Of a stretch of DNA of 64,000 nucleotides, positions 42,574 through 51,432 are shown piece by piece (position 1 is the first letter of the stretch; each line of letters starts with the position of its first letter). The position numbers and the translations under genes are program-made. The notes below the pieces were generated by a model. It did not search any database and was not told where the DNA came from. It worked only from the letters and a program-made list of their open reading frames with translations. The DNA lies in assembly GCF_001431665.1 (NCBI RefSeq), contig NZ_LLXV01000099.1, positions 1 through 64,000 of the forward strand. The letters are read 5' to 3'. This DNA comes from Stenotrophomonas beteli. GTDB lineage: Bacteria; Pseudomonadota; Gammaproteobacteria; Xanthomonadales; Xanthomonadaceae.

Positions 42574-43035
42574 TCAGCGGCTGAGGCGCTGCTGGTCGGT
42601 CAGGGCCTGGCGGCTGTCCTCCTGGGCCTTGCGGCGCTGGGCCACGGTCATGCACACGCTCTGCGGCATGTTGCTGCCGGTCAGGCGCTCGCGGCGGCAG
42701 ACCATGCGGCTGTCGGCCTGGGCCCGGCTCATGATCGTGTTGACGATTTCCTGCTCGTTGAAGATGTCCGTGCGCTCCTGCGCGGCCAGCTCGTCCACCT
42801 TCTCGCGGCCGTTCATCTTGACCTTGATCCGGTTCAGCGCCTGCTGCACGCGGCTTTTGTCTTCCAGGCCGATCTCGCTGTAGTCCTCGCTGCCGATGGC
42901 CGTTTCAACGCGGCGGATCTGTTCGGAGACCGGCGTGGTGGCGTCCATGCGAACGGCTTCCTTCTGCGCCTTGGCCTGCACGGTGGCTGCCAGGCCCAGG
43001 GAAAGCATCAGCGCGAGCGTGGTGGTGCGGTACAT
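42574..43035 (-). CDS. Small exported protein, paralogue 1 of a tandem triplet
   Basis: 153 residues with a signal peptide (ALMLSLGLAATVQAKA). Two conserved blocks: SEDYSEIGLEDKSRVQQAL and CRRERLTGSNMPQSVCMTVA, with two Cys 16 residues apart that could form a disulfide. GGAG lies six bases before the ATG; an ATG four codons earlier is also open. Paralogous to the next two genes, all in the same direction. The family is not recognised. The periplasmic location is inferred from the leader. Confidence 0.78.
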   Translation of the reverse strand: MYRTTTLALMLSLGLAATVQAKAQKEAVRMDATTPVSEQIRRVETAIGSEDYSEIGLEDKSRVQQALNRIKVKMNGREKVDELAAQERTDIFNEQEIVNTIMSRAQADSRMVCRRERLTGSNMPQSVCMTVAQRRKAQEDSRQALTDQQRLSR

Positions 43036-43150
43036 GACGAGCTCCATGTTCGTCCGTGAATAGGGCCCCGACTTTACGGTTCCACCGATGCGTTCACAAG
43101 GGACGCACGGCAGGGTGACCGTTGGCGGGGGCCTGCGGAAGCGTCAGCCA

Positions 43151-43633
43151 TCAGCGCCTGAAGTTCTTGTCGTCCGGCGGGAAGCTCTGGATGCCATTGA
43201 GCACCTTGCGGCTGTCCTCCTGCGCCTTGCGGCGCTGGGCGACCGTCATGCAGACACTCTGCGGCATGTTGCTGCCGGTGGAACGCTCGCGACGGCAGAC
43301 CATGCGGCTGTCGGCACGCGCCCGGGTCAGGATGGTGTTGATCACTTCCTGGTCGTTGAAAACGGCGGTCTGATCGTTCGGGCTGAGTTGCTCCACGCGC
43401 TCGTGCTCGCCCATCCGGTCGCGGATACGGCCCAGCGCCTGCTGCACGCGGCTCTTGTCCTCCAGGCCGATCTCGCTGTAATCCTCGGAGTTGATCGCGG
43501 CTTCCACTGTGCGCAGCTGTTCGGCCACCGGTGCGCTGCCATCGAGCTTCACGCTGCCCTTCTCGGATTTGGCCTGCGCGGTTGTGGCCAGGGCCAGGCC
43601 CAGCACCAGGGTGAGGGATATCATGCGCTGCAT
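43151..43633 (-). CDS. Small exported protein, paralogue 2 of a tandem triplet
   Basis: 160 residues: signal peptide (MQRMISLTLVLGLALATTAQA), then NSEDYSEIGLEDKSRVQQAL and CRRERSTGSNMPQSVCMTVA, both near-identical to paralogue 1, with a different C-terminal tail (GIQSFPPDDKNFRR). GGAG stands six bases before the ATG chosen. Upstream in-frame ATGs are present but lack a leader. About 115 bases separate it from paralogue 1, enough for a separate promoter. Confidence 0.78.
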   Translation of the reverse strand: MQRMISLTLVLGLALATTAQAKSEKGSVKLDGSAPVAEQLRTVEAAINSEDYSEIGLEDKSRVQQALGRIRDRMGEHERVEQLSPNDQTAVFNDQEVINTILTRARADSRMVCRRERSTGSNMPQSVCMTVAQRRKAQEDSRKVLNGIQSFPPDDKNFRR

Positions 43634-43728
43634 TGTCTTCTCCATGTCGTCCATGAGTGGAACGTCCGCGCTGCGGTTGCACCGGCGCTCCGCAGGGGAG
43701 CGCTGGCGCATGCCCACAGACGGTGCGA

Positions 43729-44208
43729 TCAACGCCCCGCGGGCGGCGGTGCGAGGGTGTTGTAGCTGCGCTGGTCGTTGATCAGCGCCTTGCCCTTCTC
43801 TTCGATACGGCGCCGCTCGGCCACCGTCAGGCAGCGGCTCTTGGGCATGTTGCTGCCGGTGGTGCGCTCGTACCTGCAGATCTGCCGGCTGTCGTCGTGC
43901 CCGCGCACCAGCAGGGTGTTGATCCGCTCCTGCTCGTTGAAGACTTCGGTCTGCAACTGCGGCGGCAGTTCCTGCACGGTCTGGCGCTCGCCCATGTGCT
44001 GGCGGATGCGCGACAGCGATTGCTGCACCTGGGTGCGGTCCTCGAGGGACAGTTCAGCGTATTCGGGAGTGCCCAGGGCGGTTTCCACCTGGCGCATCTG
44101 TTCGGCCACCGGCGCCTGCCGGTCCATCTGTACAGCGGCTTTCTCTGGTTTGGCGGCAACACCACCAGACAGGCCCAGCAACAACGCGATCATCATGATG
44201 CGGTACAT
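43729..44208 (-). CDS. Small exported protein, paralogue 3 of a tandem triplet
   Basis: 159 residues: signal peptide (IMMIALLLGLSGGVAAKP), then PEYAELSLEDRTQVQQSL and CRYERTTGSNMPKSRCLTVA. The most divergent copy, yet the same two blocks and both cysteines are kept. The middle part (QTVQELPPQLQTEVFNEQE) is Gln-rich and looks helical. It is the upstream-most of the three on the minus strand, directly after the rimK terminator. Confidence 0.78.
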   Translation of the reverse strand: MYRIMMIALLLGLSGGVAAKPEKAAVQMDRQAPVAEQMRQVETALGTPEYAELSLEDRTQVQQSLSRIRQHMGERQTVQELPPQLQTEVFNEQERINTLLVRGHDDSRQICRYERTTGSNMPKSRCLTVAERRRIEEKGKALINDQRSYNTLAPPPAGR

Positions 44209-44298
44209 GCCAACCCCCCGATCCATCCCGGAACGAAGGCCCCACTCTACGACCCTCACGCGGCCTCCACAAGGGACTGGCGCTGCTGCCCCGCAGCA

Positions 44299-44333
44299 TA
44301 AAAAAGGCCCAGACGGTGCACCCGCCTGGGCCT
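44299..44333 (-). terminator. Intrinsic terminator of rimK
   Basis: On the minus strand an 8-bp stem (AGGCCCAG / CTGGGCCT) enclosing a GC-rich loop is followed by TTTTTAT. It stands about 130 bases past the rimK stop codon and before the small-protein triplet. Confidence 0.8.
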
Positions 44334-44463
44334 GAAGTCGTATCCCGATTACCGATCCTGCTGAGAGGCAGAGCTGCGGTTCGCTGAAGCCTACGCCGGG
44401 TTCGATTAAAGCCTTGTTAAAAGGCCGACTCACGGGTGATGAGATTCTCAAGGCACTGAATAA

Positions 44464-45342
44464 TCAGGATTTTTTCAGCTTCTCGACATGCGCGATGATG
44501 CGGGTGGCGACATCGACGCCGCAGGCCGCCTCAATGCCCTCCAGGCCAGGCGTGGAGTTGACCTCCAGCACCAGCGGCCCGCGCGCGGAGCGGATCAGAT
44601 CCACGCCACACACCGACAACCCCAGCGCCTTGGCCGAGCGCACCGCCACCTGTTGTTCGGCGCGGCTGGCCTTGGCCGCCACAGCGGTGCCACCGGCATG
44701 CAGGTTGGAGCGGAAGTCGCCTTCCGGGGCCTGCCGCTGCATCGAGGCCACCACCTGGTCACCGACCACGAAGCAGCGCAGGTCGGCGCCCTTGGCCTCA
44801 CCGATGAACTCCTGCATGAGGAAGTTGGCGTACAGGCCGCGCAACGCCTCGACGATGCCGCGCGAGGCGCTGGCTTTCTCGGTGAGGATCACGCCGCGGC
44901 CCTGGGTGCCTTCGTTGAGCTTCACCACATGCGGCGGCGGCCCAAGCATGGACAGCAGGTCCACGGTGTCATCGGGGTTGTCGCCGAATACCGTCACCGG
45001 CATGTCGATGCCCTTGGCCGCCAGCAGCTGGTGCGCACGCAGCTTGTCGCGCGAGCGCAGGATCGCATCGGAGGGATTGGGGGTGCGCGCGCCCATCAGC
45101 TCGAACTGGCGCAGCACGGCGGTGCCGTAGCGGGTGATCGAGGCACCGATGCGCGGGATCACCACGTCCACCCCGGTCATCGGCCGGCCCTTGTAATGCA
45201 TCGAGAAGCCGTCGGCGGCGATGCGCATGTAGCAGCGCAGCGGGTCGAGAATGCGCACTGTATGACCACGTGCACGCGCCGCCTCGACCAGCCGGCGGGT
45301 GGAATACAGGGAGCTGTTGCGGGACAGGATGGCGAGCTTCAT
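44464..45342 (-). CDS. rimK: RimK-type alpha-L-glutamate ligase
   Basis: 292 residues, ATP-grasp fold. [22 protein letters not shown] at the N-terminus, [39 protein letters not shown] and [15 protein letters not shown] align closely with E. coli RimK along the whole chain. RimK adds glutamates to the C-terminus of ribosomal protein S6 and makes poly-glutamate; in pseudomonads it tunes the proteome on host contact. The open frame extends ~110 codons upstream, but the chosen ATG matches the family start. Confidence 0.93.
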   Translation of the reverse strand: MKLAILSRNSSLYSTRRLVEAARARGHTVRILDPLRCYMRIAADGFSMHYKGRPMTGVDVVIPRIGASITRYGTAVLRQFELMGARTPNPSDAILRSRDKLRAHQLLAAKGIDMPVTVFGDNPDDTVDLLSMLGPPPHVVKLNEGTQGRGVILTEKASASRGIVEALRGLYANFLMQEFIGEAKGADLRCFVVGDQVVASMQRQAPEGDFRSNLHAGGTAVAAKASRAEQQVAVRSAKALGLSVCGVDLIRSARGPLVLEVNSTPGLEGIEAACGVDVATRIIAHVEKLKKS

Positions 45343-45510
45343 CGCGGTGGGATCGGTCGGCAGGCGCGAAGCATAGCGCGGGCGTGTGGCGGGCGGATGA
45401 TGCCCCGCAGGCCGCCGCATCTGCGTGCATGCCGGCGCTGTGCGAAGATGCCTTTCGCCGGCCACAGGACAGGACACGGCCGGCTTACATGAATCCAAGG
45501 AGAACCACAG

Positions 45511-45876
45511 ATGCGAATGGGAATTCCGCTGTTGTTGCTGTTTGGCCTGGTGGGAGGCGCCGCGGACGTACAGGCTGCGCCGACCCATGCAGTCTCCCGG
45601 CTCTACTTCGATGCCAACAACACCCTGATCGGCCAGGGCCTGCGCTACTGCACGGGCAAGACACAGCACCAGGGCGTTGCCTCACACGCCAATACCCGCT
45701 GGATCGATGTTTCCTACGCCTGCCAGGGCGATTCGACCGACGTTTCCTACGGCAGCTGGGTGCCTGCGCAACTCCGGCAGGACTTCTGCACGCTGTATGA
45801 CGCCTGCACATCACTGATGCCGTGGCCGGAACCCGGCCTGCCCGGCACCCTCGGCAATGGCTTCTACTCTGACTGA
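45511..45876 (+). CDS. Small secreted protein, unassigned
   Basis: 121 residues with a signal peptide ([20 protein letters not shown]). Four Cys in the mature part ([22 protein letters not shown]) could form two disulfides. The end NGFYSD recalls the small DUF6289-like exported proteins of xanthomonads, but I am not certain. AAGGAG lies eight bases before the ATG. It diverges from rimK. No function can be assigned. Confidence 0.68.
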   Translation: MRMGIPLLLLFGLVGGAADVQAAPTHAVSRLYFDANNTLIGQGLRYCTGKTQHQGVASHANTRWIDVSYACQGDSTDVSYGSWVPAQLRQDFCTLYDACTSLMPWPEPGLPGTLGNGFYSD

Positions 45877-45897
45877 CAGCTGATAGCCGCCGTACTT

Positions 45898-45928
45898 TCT
45901 CCGGCGATGGCAGCATCGTCGCCGGAGA
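45898..45928. repeat. Hairpin between small secreted protein and thioesterase
   Basis: A 10-bp perfect stem (TCTCCGGCGA / TCGCCGGAGA) with an 11-base loop, no T-tract. It may partly end transcription or protect mRNA. Confidence 0.45.
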
Positions 45929-45956
45929 TTCCGCCCACTACGCCCCCGGAGACTTC

Positions 45957-46394
45957 ATGCCGCTGACGATCCTTCCGCGATTCTCCGAAGTGGACGTCCT
46001 CGGCCACGTCACCAACACCGCCCTGCCCGTCTGGTTCGAGGAAGGCCGCCAGGAGATTTTCCGGCACTTCAGCCGCGAAGCCAGCATGCGCGACCTGACG
46101 CTGATCCTGCGCCGCTACGAGATCGACTTCCTGCAGCAGATACAGCCAGGACACGAGGTGCGTATCGAAACCCGCATCGAGAACATTGGCCGCTCCTCGC
46201 TGTCGATCGTGCAGCAGGCATTCCAGTTCGATGCACTGGTCGCCAGCGGACGCTGCGTGATGGTGCATTTCGACTATGCGGCCAATACCTCGCGCGAGAT
46301 CGATGCAGGGCAGCGACAGGCGTTGTCGGCGCTGTTTACCGAGGAGTATGCGCAACGGGGGCGCGAAGCAGGCGAGCCAGCCCCCCTGGCCTGA
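45957..46394 (+). CDS. Acyl-CoA thioesterase, 4HBT (hot-dog) family
   Basis: 145 residues. The active-site block RFSEVDVLGHVTNTALPVWFEEGR carries the Asp and the GHVxN pattern of the 4-hydroxybenzoyl-CoA thioesterase family; the rest (RRYEIDFLQQIQPGHEVRIETRI) is hot-dog-fold typical. It hydrolyses an unidentified acyl-CoA in the cytoplasm. GGAG stands five bases before the ATG. Its stop codon abuts the stop of the convergent membrane-protein gene with no intervening bases. Confidence 0.87.
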   Translation: MPLTILPRFSEVDVLGHVTNTALPVWFEEGRQEIFRHFSREASMRDLTLILRRYEIDFLQQIQPGHEVRIETRIENIGRSSLSIVQQAFQFDALVASGRCVMVHFDYAANTSREIDAGQRQALSALFTEEYAQRGREAGEPAPLA

Positions 46395-47552
46395 TCAGGG
46401 AGCAGGGATGCGAAGGCTGAAGCGTCCATTGCGAACACGCAGTGGCAACGGAGTGTCCCGCCACTCCACGGGTAGCCCCAGCGAGGTGTGTACTGTCGGG
46501 CGGCGCGTGATGTCGTCAACCGCCCAGTGTTCCTCGTAGGCCTCGCATCGGAGCGTGCCGTCATCACCGGCCTCGATCACGTCGATCCAGGCCCCAATCC
46601 GGGTCTTGCCGCTGCCGCCCATCGCACGGCGGCCAATGGCCTGCCAATGCCCCTGCCAGTGGACGAGCCATACGCCCTCGATGGGACGCAGATCGCCATC
46701 AAGCACGCTGCCCGCTACGGCCACGCATCGTCCGGACGGGCTGGCGATGACCGTCTCCAGATCACACGCGTGACGATCACTGGCCTCGCCATCAAGGCAG
46801 AGGGCGTACGGACAGATGCGCGCGAAGAGGGCCGGATGCGCGGTCAGGCGCAGGTCGTCGGGAAGCAGCGGGATGGCCTGCAGCACCCGGCCATCAGGCA
46901 GGACATGCCGCAGCACCTGTGGCAACCCGGCGGCCAGCGCCGGATGCTCCTGTTCCAGCCATAGACCCCGGCAGGGGCGCAGCGTGGTTGATCGACCGGG
47001 AAGATCCCGCAGCCACATCGCGGCTTCGGCATCCCCGCCAAGCTGCCGGCGCTCGTGCAGTTCCTGCCAGAACAGGCTGGGAACAATCGCCAACAGGTGC
47101 GTCACCCTCTTGTCCGCTTCGTCGTAGACAATCACGGCTTCGCTGCGATCACTGTAGCCACTGGCCACACGCAGCGCGCTGCCCGCCAGCGCCTGCCAAT
47201 CGCCGCTGGCATCGTGGCTGCCCGCAGTGGATACACCCTCGACGATGGCGCCATCGCGCAGCATCAGGGTGCCGTAGGCCGGCCCGCCCATGCCCAGCTC
47301 ACCCCAATCCAACAGGACGTCATGCGTGGGCGGCCGGGTGGCGAAGGGCAGCTTCGCGCGCGAGCGCAGCAGTGCGCCACCTACGGCATCGCCGACCAGA
47401 TCCAAGCGCTGCAGCACGCCGCCCAGGGCAAGGCAAGCGACCAGGCCAACGACCACACCCCAAGGCGACCACCACGCCACGCAGATGGCGACCCATATCA
47501 GGAATGGCAGCCACTGGGTGAAACGGCGGAGGGCGATTCGATCAACGGTCAT
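46395..47552 (-). CDS. Membrane-anchored protein of unknown function
   Basis: About 385 residues. Two close hydrophobic segments near the N-terminus (FLIWVAICVAWW and VVVGLVACLALGG, residues ~17-48) anchor a large soluble domain (DWGELGMGGPAYGTLMLRDG, IVPSLFWQELHERRQLGG, VWLVHWQGHWQAIGRRAMGG) that I do not recognise. The ATG at 47552 diverges from the DUF1911 gene about 100 bases away. The open frame extends 165 codons further but overlaps that gene. The context suggests a partner in an immunity or toxin-antagonism module, without proof. Confidence 0.65.
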   Translation of the reverse strand: MTVDRIALRRFTQWLPFLIWVAICVAWWSPWGVVVGLVACLALGGVLQRLDLVGDAVGGALLRSRAKLPFATRPPTHDVLLDWGELGMGGPAYGTLMLRDGAIVEGVSTAGSHDASGDWQALAGSALRVASGYSDRSEAVIVYDEADKRVTHLLAIVPSLFWQELHERRQLGGDAEAAMWLRDLPGRSTTLRPCRGLWLEQEHPALAAGLPQVLRHVLPDGRVLQAIPLLPDDLRLTAHPALFARICPYALCLDGEASDRHACDLETVIASPSGRCVAVAGSVLDGDLRPIEGVWLVHWQGHWQAIGRRAMGGSGKTRIGAWIDVIEAGDDGTLRCEAYEEHWAVDDITRRPTVHTSLGLPVEWRDTPLPLRVRNGRFSLRIPAP

Positions 47553-47649
47553 GCGGGCTTGATGGCAGCGACTGCGCACCATTGAAGCCGTCAACGATGT
47601 GCCAGGCAATGGGGTTCGAACCGGCAATGCCGCTAGACTCTCCGTGACG

Positions 47650-48525
47650 ATGGAATCGATGACTGCCGTGAAGCGCCGGAATCCGCTGCAGGCAATGTTG
47701 CCGCGATGGAGAGCACTGGCAAAGGCCCCGGGCCGACCGCGCCGTACCCTTCGCCTGCCTGATTGGCAGGCGGACTGGAACTCAGGCATGGCCTTGCTTG
47801 CGCGCCATGCGCGCGACCGCGGTGAATCTGCGGAGAAACCGCTGCAGGGGCATGCAGCCCTGGAGCATGCCCACGGCTGGGAGACGGCCGCACAGACCGG
47901 CAGCAACCTGCTGCTGAAAGGCATCGACCGAGGCTTCGCGCCCGTGGCATTGCAGCAGCTGCATGCCGACGTAGCAGATCTCTGGCTCGAGCATGCGCGT
48001 TTGCTGGCCGTTGCCCGGGACAGCCTGCAACAGCAAGGCCACGACATCGCGCTGGCTGCGTCGTTGCAACCGCGTACAACGCAGCACTACGAATACGCAC
48101 TGCAACTGTTGTCACTGGGCGTGCTGCTGGATGCGCAGGAGCGCCTGCCGGCGCTGGTGGAGAAGGTGCTCTGCTTCGACACCGACCGCGTACTGGACTA
48201 CCTGACCGCGCCGGCGCTGGGCCTGGTGGAAGCCAGTGATGAGGTCTTTCATCCACGACCGTTCGCCGAGCTGTTCGCGCCGCTGCGCGACGATGAAGCA
48301 TTCGACCCTTCGCTGCTGGCCGGCTATCTGCAGGTGCAGTACCGCGACTTCTTCCTGCTGGCGCCAAAGGCCCAGAAGCGGACCCGACGCCTGACCGGGC
48401 CGAATGCATGGGGATACTGGGCGCTTGAGGTAGCAGCGCTGGTGGTGCTGTATGGCGGTGACGACGCCACATTGCGCACCTGCCCGCACTACCCTTCCGA
48501 CCTGGTGGACTTCGCCCGGCGCTGA
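47650..48525 (+). CDS. PoNi-type immunity protein (DUF1910/DUF1911)
   Basis: About 291 residues. The C-terminal third WGYWALEVAALVVLYGGDDA with HYPSDLVDFARR is the DUF1911 signature of PoNi proteins, which neutralise PoNe-type DNase toxins in T6SS and Esx systems. The N-terminal helical part (HYEYALQLLSLGVLLDAQERL) fits DUF1910. It has no signal peptide and so acts in the cytoplasm, where a DNase would arrive. No toxin gene is adjacent in the window, so it seems to be an orphan immunity gene. The ATG at 47659 is an alternative start. Confidence 0.78.
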   Translation: MESMTAVKRRNPLQAMLPRWRALAKAPGRPRRTLRLPDWQADWNSGMALLARHARDRGESAEKPLQGHAALEHAHGWETAAQTGSNLLLKGIDRGFAPVALQQLHADVADLWLEHARLLAVARDSLQQQGHDIALAASLQPRTTQHYEYALQLLSLGVLLDAQERLPALVEKVLCFDTDRVLDYLTAPALGLVEASDEVFHPRPFAELFAPLRDDEAFDPSLLAGYLQVQYRDFFLLAPKAQKRTRRLTGPNAWGYWALEVAALVVLYGGDDATLRTCPHYPSDLVDFARR

Positions 48526-48860
48526 GTCAGGAGTGCGACCAGAACTCCTTCCGGTTGGATCGTCCTGAAAGAATCAAAGCAACGCCTGATGGGCACGAGT
48601 GCGGCGATCATTCACGCTCCGGGCAGCGGACGAGGGGAGGCAGGGATCAACGATCTTTTAGCATCCCAAGCCGAGCATCAACTGAACCCTGCGGCTCACG
48701 GTCGCGGCAGGCAGCGGAGGTTGCAGGAGCCCGTGTCGACGATTCAAACGCGATTGAAATGCGGCTTGTAAACACATCAGGGCGTTGCCGCCACACGCTG
48801 GATTTCGGCGTGGTTCAACCAGTGCGCTGCGTCTGGTTGGGGGTGAATACCCCGGAGACA
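48526..48860. other. 335-base interval without recognised gene
   Basis: Between the DUF1911 gene and tRNA-Gly. It holds a short hairpin (AGGAGT ... ACTCCT, near 48532-48552) and is the downstream region of the tRNA. No integrase, repeat duplication of the tRNA end or coding pattern was seen. Confidence 0.6.
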
Positions 48861-48934
48861 TGGAGCGGGCGATGGGAATCGAACCCACGTCAGTAGCTTG
48901 GGAAGCTACAGCTCTACCATTGAGCTACGCCCGC
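48861..48934 (-). tRNA. tRNA-Gly (anticodon CCC)
   Basis: 74 bases on the minus strand including an encoded CCA. The acceptor stem GCGGGCG / CGCCCGC pairs perfectly, followed by discriminator T and CCA; D-arm AGCTCAATGGTAGAGCT, anticodon arm GTAGC-TTCCCAA-GCTAC with CCC at the anticodon positions, and T-arm GTGGGTTCGATTCCCAT. It reads GGG codons. It is solitary. Confidence 0.95.
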
Positions 48935-49027
48935 GTTGCAGGGGGAAAGTCTATGCGGAGCGGCCGGTGTTGCGCAATGGCGGCCGCCACATCCGCCGGG
49001 CACGGCCCGGCGCTACCGTGCAGCAAC

Positions 49028-49067
49028 GGGGCCGGAGCCCTTTCCTTGCGGAAAGGGAGCCGACCCC
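49028..49067. repeat. GGGGTCGG-type palindrome
   Basis: GGAGCCCTTTCC / GGAAAGGGAGCC with GGGG and CCCC ends; the same family as 18139, 23808 and 51334. It lies just past the autotransporter stop codon. Confidence 0.75.
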
Positions 49068-49075
49068 GCCCAGGA

Positions 49076-50908
49076 TCAGAAGCTGCCGCTGAAGCTGGCG
49101 AAGATCGAGGTATCCATCGCACGCTTCTGCAGCGTGGTCGCGCTCAGGCCGATGTTGCTCTGCAGGCCGAACAGGTCCATGCGGGCCCCCAGGATGGCGG
49201 TCGCATAGTTCTTGTCGAACGCCATGCCCGGCACGCGGTACATGCCCACGTCCGGCAGGCTCTGCACCCATGCGCTGGCCTGCTTGGTGTCCTCGAACTC
49301 GTGGTCGTAGGTCACCTGCACGTACGGCTTGACGCTGCCGCCGTCGAAGCGCGCCTGCCAGCCGATGCGGCCGACGGTGGAATCGACGTCCTGCCTGCCG
49401 TAACCCAGGGCAGTGGCCAGGGTATTGGCATCAGCGGTTTCGGTGTAGCCGTCGACCTTCACCTTCTGCCAGATCACCGAGGCGATCGGGCCGTGGCGGA
49501 AGCCGCCTTCGGTGCCGAACTCGTAACCGGCGTTCAGGGCGGCGGTCAGGTTGCTGCCGTCCGGCGAGCCGCCGTGTTCACGGGTGGCCGGCCCGAGCTG
49601 GACCTTGCGGTTCACGTCATAGGACAGCCAGGTGTAGCTGACCTGGCCGTTGACCCAGATGCGGTCGCCGTACCAGCCCGCGAACAGGCCGGCGGTGGTG
49701 TCCTTCTGGGTGAAGTCGCCACGGCTGTTGCCAAAGTCGGCGTTCATGCGACCGAAACCAGCGAAGCCGCCGAAGACCATGCCGTCACGTGCCCAGTCGA
49801 CACCGAACAGGCCGGCCGGCGCCATGCCGTCGTACAGATCGGCGTGGTCGTAGCGCTGCATGTCGCCGCGCAGGCCGCCCCACCAGGACAGGCCATCGGC
49901 CGGACGGCCGGCCTGGTGCAGGCTGACCTGGTCGGCGCGCGAACGACCGATGGTCTGCGCCGAGTGGGTCAGGACCTGCTGCAGGCGCGGGCCTTCCAGG
50001 ATCGAAATGGCGTACTGGCCCAGCATCTGGTGCGCAGCCGTGGTCGGGTGCACGTCATCGGCGAACAGGTAGGTGCTGGCCGCATCCGGGCGCACATAGG
50101 CCAGCGGGCTGCAGGTCAGCGACGAGGCCACCAGGCAGGCGCGGCCGGTGACGTTGCTGAAACCGTACATGCCCGGGTTGGCGATGATTTCGTGGAGCAG
50201 GGTATAGGTATCGAGCGGGATGAACTCAATGCCGGCCTGCTTGAGGCCACCGTACAGCGCGTTGTTGTAGGCGGTGGACAAAGCGGTGCCCTGTGCGCGC
50301 GCGGCGGCGCCACGGTCGATGAAGCCCGGGGTGGAGCCGATATCAGGCAGGTTGGGCACCAGCACGTACGCTGCACCGGCCTGCTTCAGGCTGGACACGA
50401 TGCCGATCTGGGTGCTGACCGCCGCGCCGATGACCGCCGGCGCCTGGGCCGGGGCAGTGATCGAGAACAGGTCGTTGGCGCCGCCCCACACGGTGTACAG
50501 GGCATTCGGGTCGGCCTTGCCACCGTTGGCGGCCAGATAGTTGGCCATCTGCGTCTTCAGCGAGGGCACCGCGACGTTGCCGAGTGCCGGCTGGGTCAGG
50601 TCGACGCCCACGCGGGCGCCACCGACGGCGTAGTTGTCACCGGCCTGGCCGTTGCCGTTGGGGCTGGCGTTGGTGCCGTAATAGTCGGCCACGAACTGCG
50701 CCCATTCCCAGCCCGGGTTGGTGGTGGACTGGCCGGTGACCGGGCGCACGTCGGGCGGCAGCAGCGGGCGGAAGTAGCCGCTGTCGGTCAGGCTGTCGCC
50801 GAAGAAGACGGTGCGGTTGAACGGGGATTCGCCTGCCATGGCCGGAAGCGCGGCCAGCGCGATCGCAGCCGCCATGAGGGAGCGGATCGGGCGTTTGCTG
50901 AGCAGCAT
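49076..50908 (-). CDS. GDSL-type esterase autotransporter (EstA/EstP-like)
   Basis: 610 residues. Signal peptide (ALAALPAMAGES), then a GDSL/SGNH hydrolase: block I VFFGDSLTDSGYF with the Ser nucleophile, block III WGGANDLF, and the Asp-His pair in LFADDVHPTTAAHQM. The last ~270 residues form an autotransporter barrel ending in Phe (FASFSGSF). Such type V proteins display the esterase on the outer-membrane surface (Pseudomonas EstA aids rhamnolipid production and motility). AGGAG 8 bases before the ATG decides the start; the frame is open 88 codons further. It diverges from thiS. Confidence 0.93.
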   Translation of the reverse strand: MLLSKRPIRSLMAAAIALAALPAMAGESPFNRTVFFGDSLTDSGYFRPLLPPDVRPVTGQSTTNPGWEWAQFVADYYGTNASPNGNGQAGDNYAVGGARVGVDLTQPALGNVAVPSLKTQMANYLAANGGKADPNALYTVWGGANDLFSITAPAQAPAVIGAAVSTQIGIVSSLKQAGAAYVLVPNLPDIGSTPGFIDRGAAARAQGTALSTAYNNALYGGLKQAGIEFIPLDTYTLLHEIIANPGMYGFSNVTGRACLVASSLTCSPLAYVRPDAASTYLFADDVHPTTAAHQMLGQYAISILEGPRLQQVLTHSAQTIGRSRADQVSLHQAGRPADGLSWWGGLRGDMQRYDHADLYDGMAPAGLFGVDWARDGMVFGGFAGFGRMNADFGNSRGDFTQKDTTAGLFAGWYGDRIWVNGQVSYTWLSYDVNRKVQLGPATREHGGSPDGSNLTAALNAGYEFGTEGGFRHGPIASVIWQKVKVDGYTETADANTLATALGYGRQDVDSTVGRIGWQARFDGGSVKPYVQVTYDHEFEDTKQASAWVQSLPDVGMYRVPGMAFDKNYATAILGARMDLFGLQSNIGLSATTLQKRAMDTSIFASFSGSF

Positions 50909-51115
50909 GTAAGAAACTCCTGTGGGGATGTCGTTGAGGATCCGGCGCACGTACGCCGGCGCACGGTGAATGGTTTCACCGCACCGCCGTTTGCTCACGC
51001 TGCGCCGCCGCATGGATTGTCGCCGCCCTTGGCCACGCCCGGGTGTGCCGCAGATGGCGGAGCCGGCGATTTGCAAGGGTTCCGATCCGAGCAGGCCATC
51101 AGCGACAATGTGCGC

Positions 51116-51316
51116 ATGGACATCCAGCTCAACGGCGAACCCCGCACCCTGCCCGCTTCGGCGACCCTCCACGACCTGCTACAGGCCGAGCAGTTGCTGC
51201 AGCGCCGGGTGGCGGTGGAGGTCAACGGCGAGATCGTCAGCCGCAGCCGTCATGGCGAGCACGTGCTGGCCGAAGGCGACGTGGTGGAGATCGTGCACGC
51301 GCTGGGCGGGGGCTGA
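51116..51316 (+). CDS. thiS: Sulfur-carrier protein ThiS
   Basis: 66 residues, ubiquitin-like fold: MDIQLNGEPRTLPASATLHD at the start and the C-terminal diglycine (HALGGG) that becomes a thiocarboxylate. It delivers sulfur for the thiazole ring of thiamine. thiG follows after about 115 bases containing an 18-bp palindrome. It is the first gene of the thiS-thiG-trmB unit and diverges from the esterase gene. I saw no TPP riboswitch upstream. Confidence 0.93.
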   Translation: MDIQLNGEPRTLPASATLHDLLQAEQLLQRRVAVEVNGEIVSRSRHGEHVLAEGDVVEIVHALGGG

Positions 51317-51333
51317 GGCTGCCCGGGTCTTCA

Positions 51334-51373
51334 GGGGTCAGATCCCTTTGCAGTGGCAAAGGGATCTGACCCC
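51334..51373. repeat. 18-bp perfect palindrome between thiS and thiG
   Basis: GGGGTCAGATCCCTTTGC and its exact complement around an AGTG loop. It is the most perfect member of the GGGGTC family here and lies inside an operon, so it will form a strong hairpin in the thiSG mRNA. Confidence 0.88.
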
Positions 51374-51432
51374 ACGCTCGACCCCGCCCATTGCGTGATC
51401 CCATCTTCAGGCGGATAGGCGATAATCGCGTC

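Noticed and set aside
48526-48934. tRNA-Gly as the attachment site of a prophage or island
   Set aside because: No integrase, no duplicated tRNA 3' end and no phage genes are visible on either side within the window.
50909-51115. TPP riboswitch upstream of thiS
   Set aside because: I looked for the conserved CTGAGA and ACCTGAtctGG-like core of thi-box RNAs and did not find it in the 207 bases before thiS.
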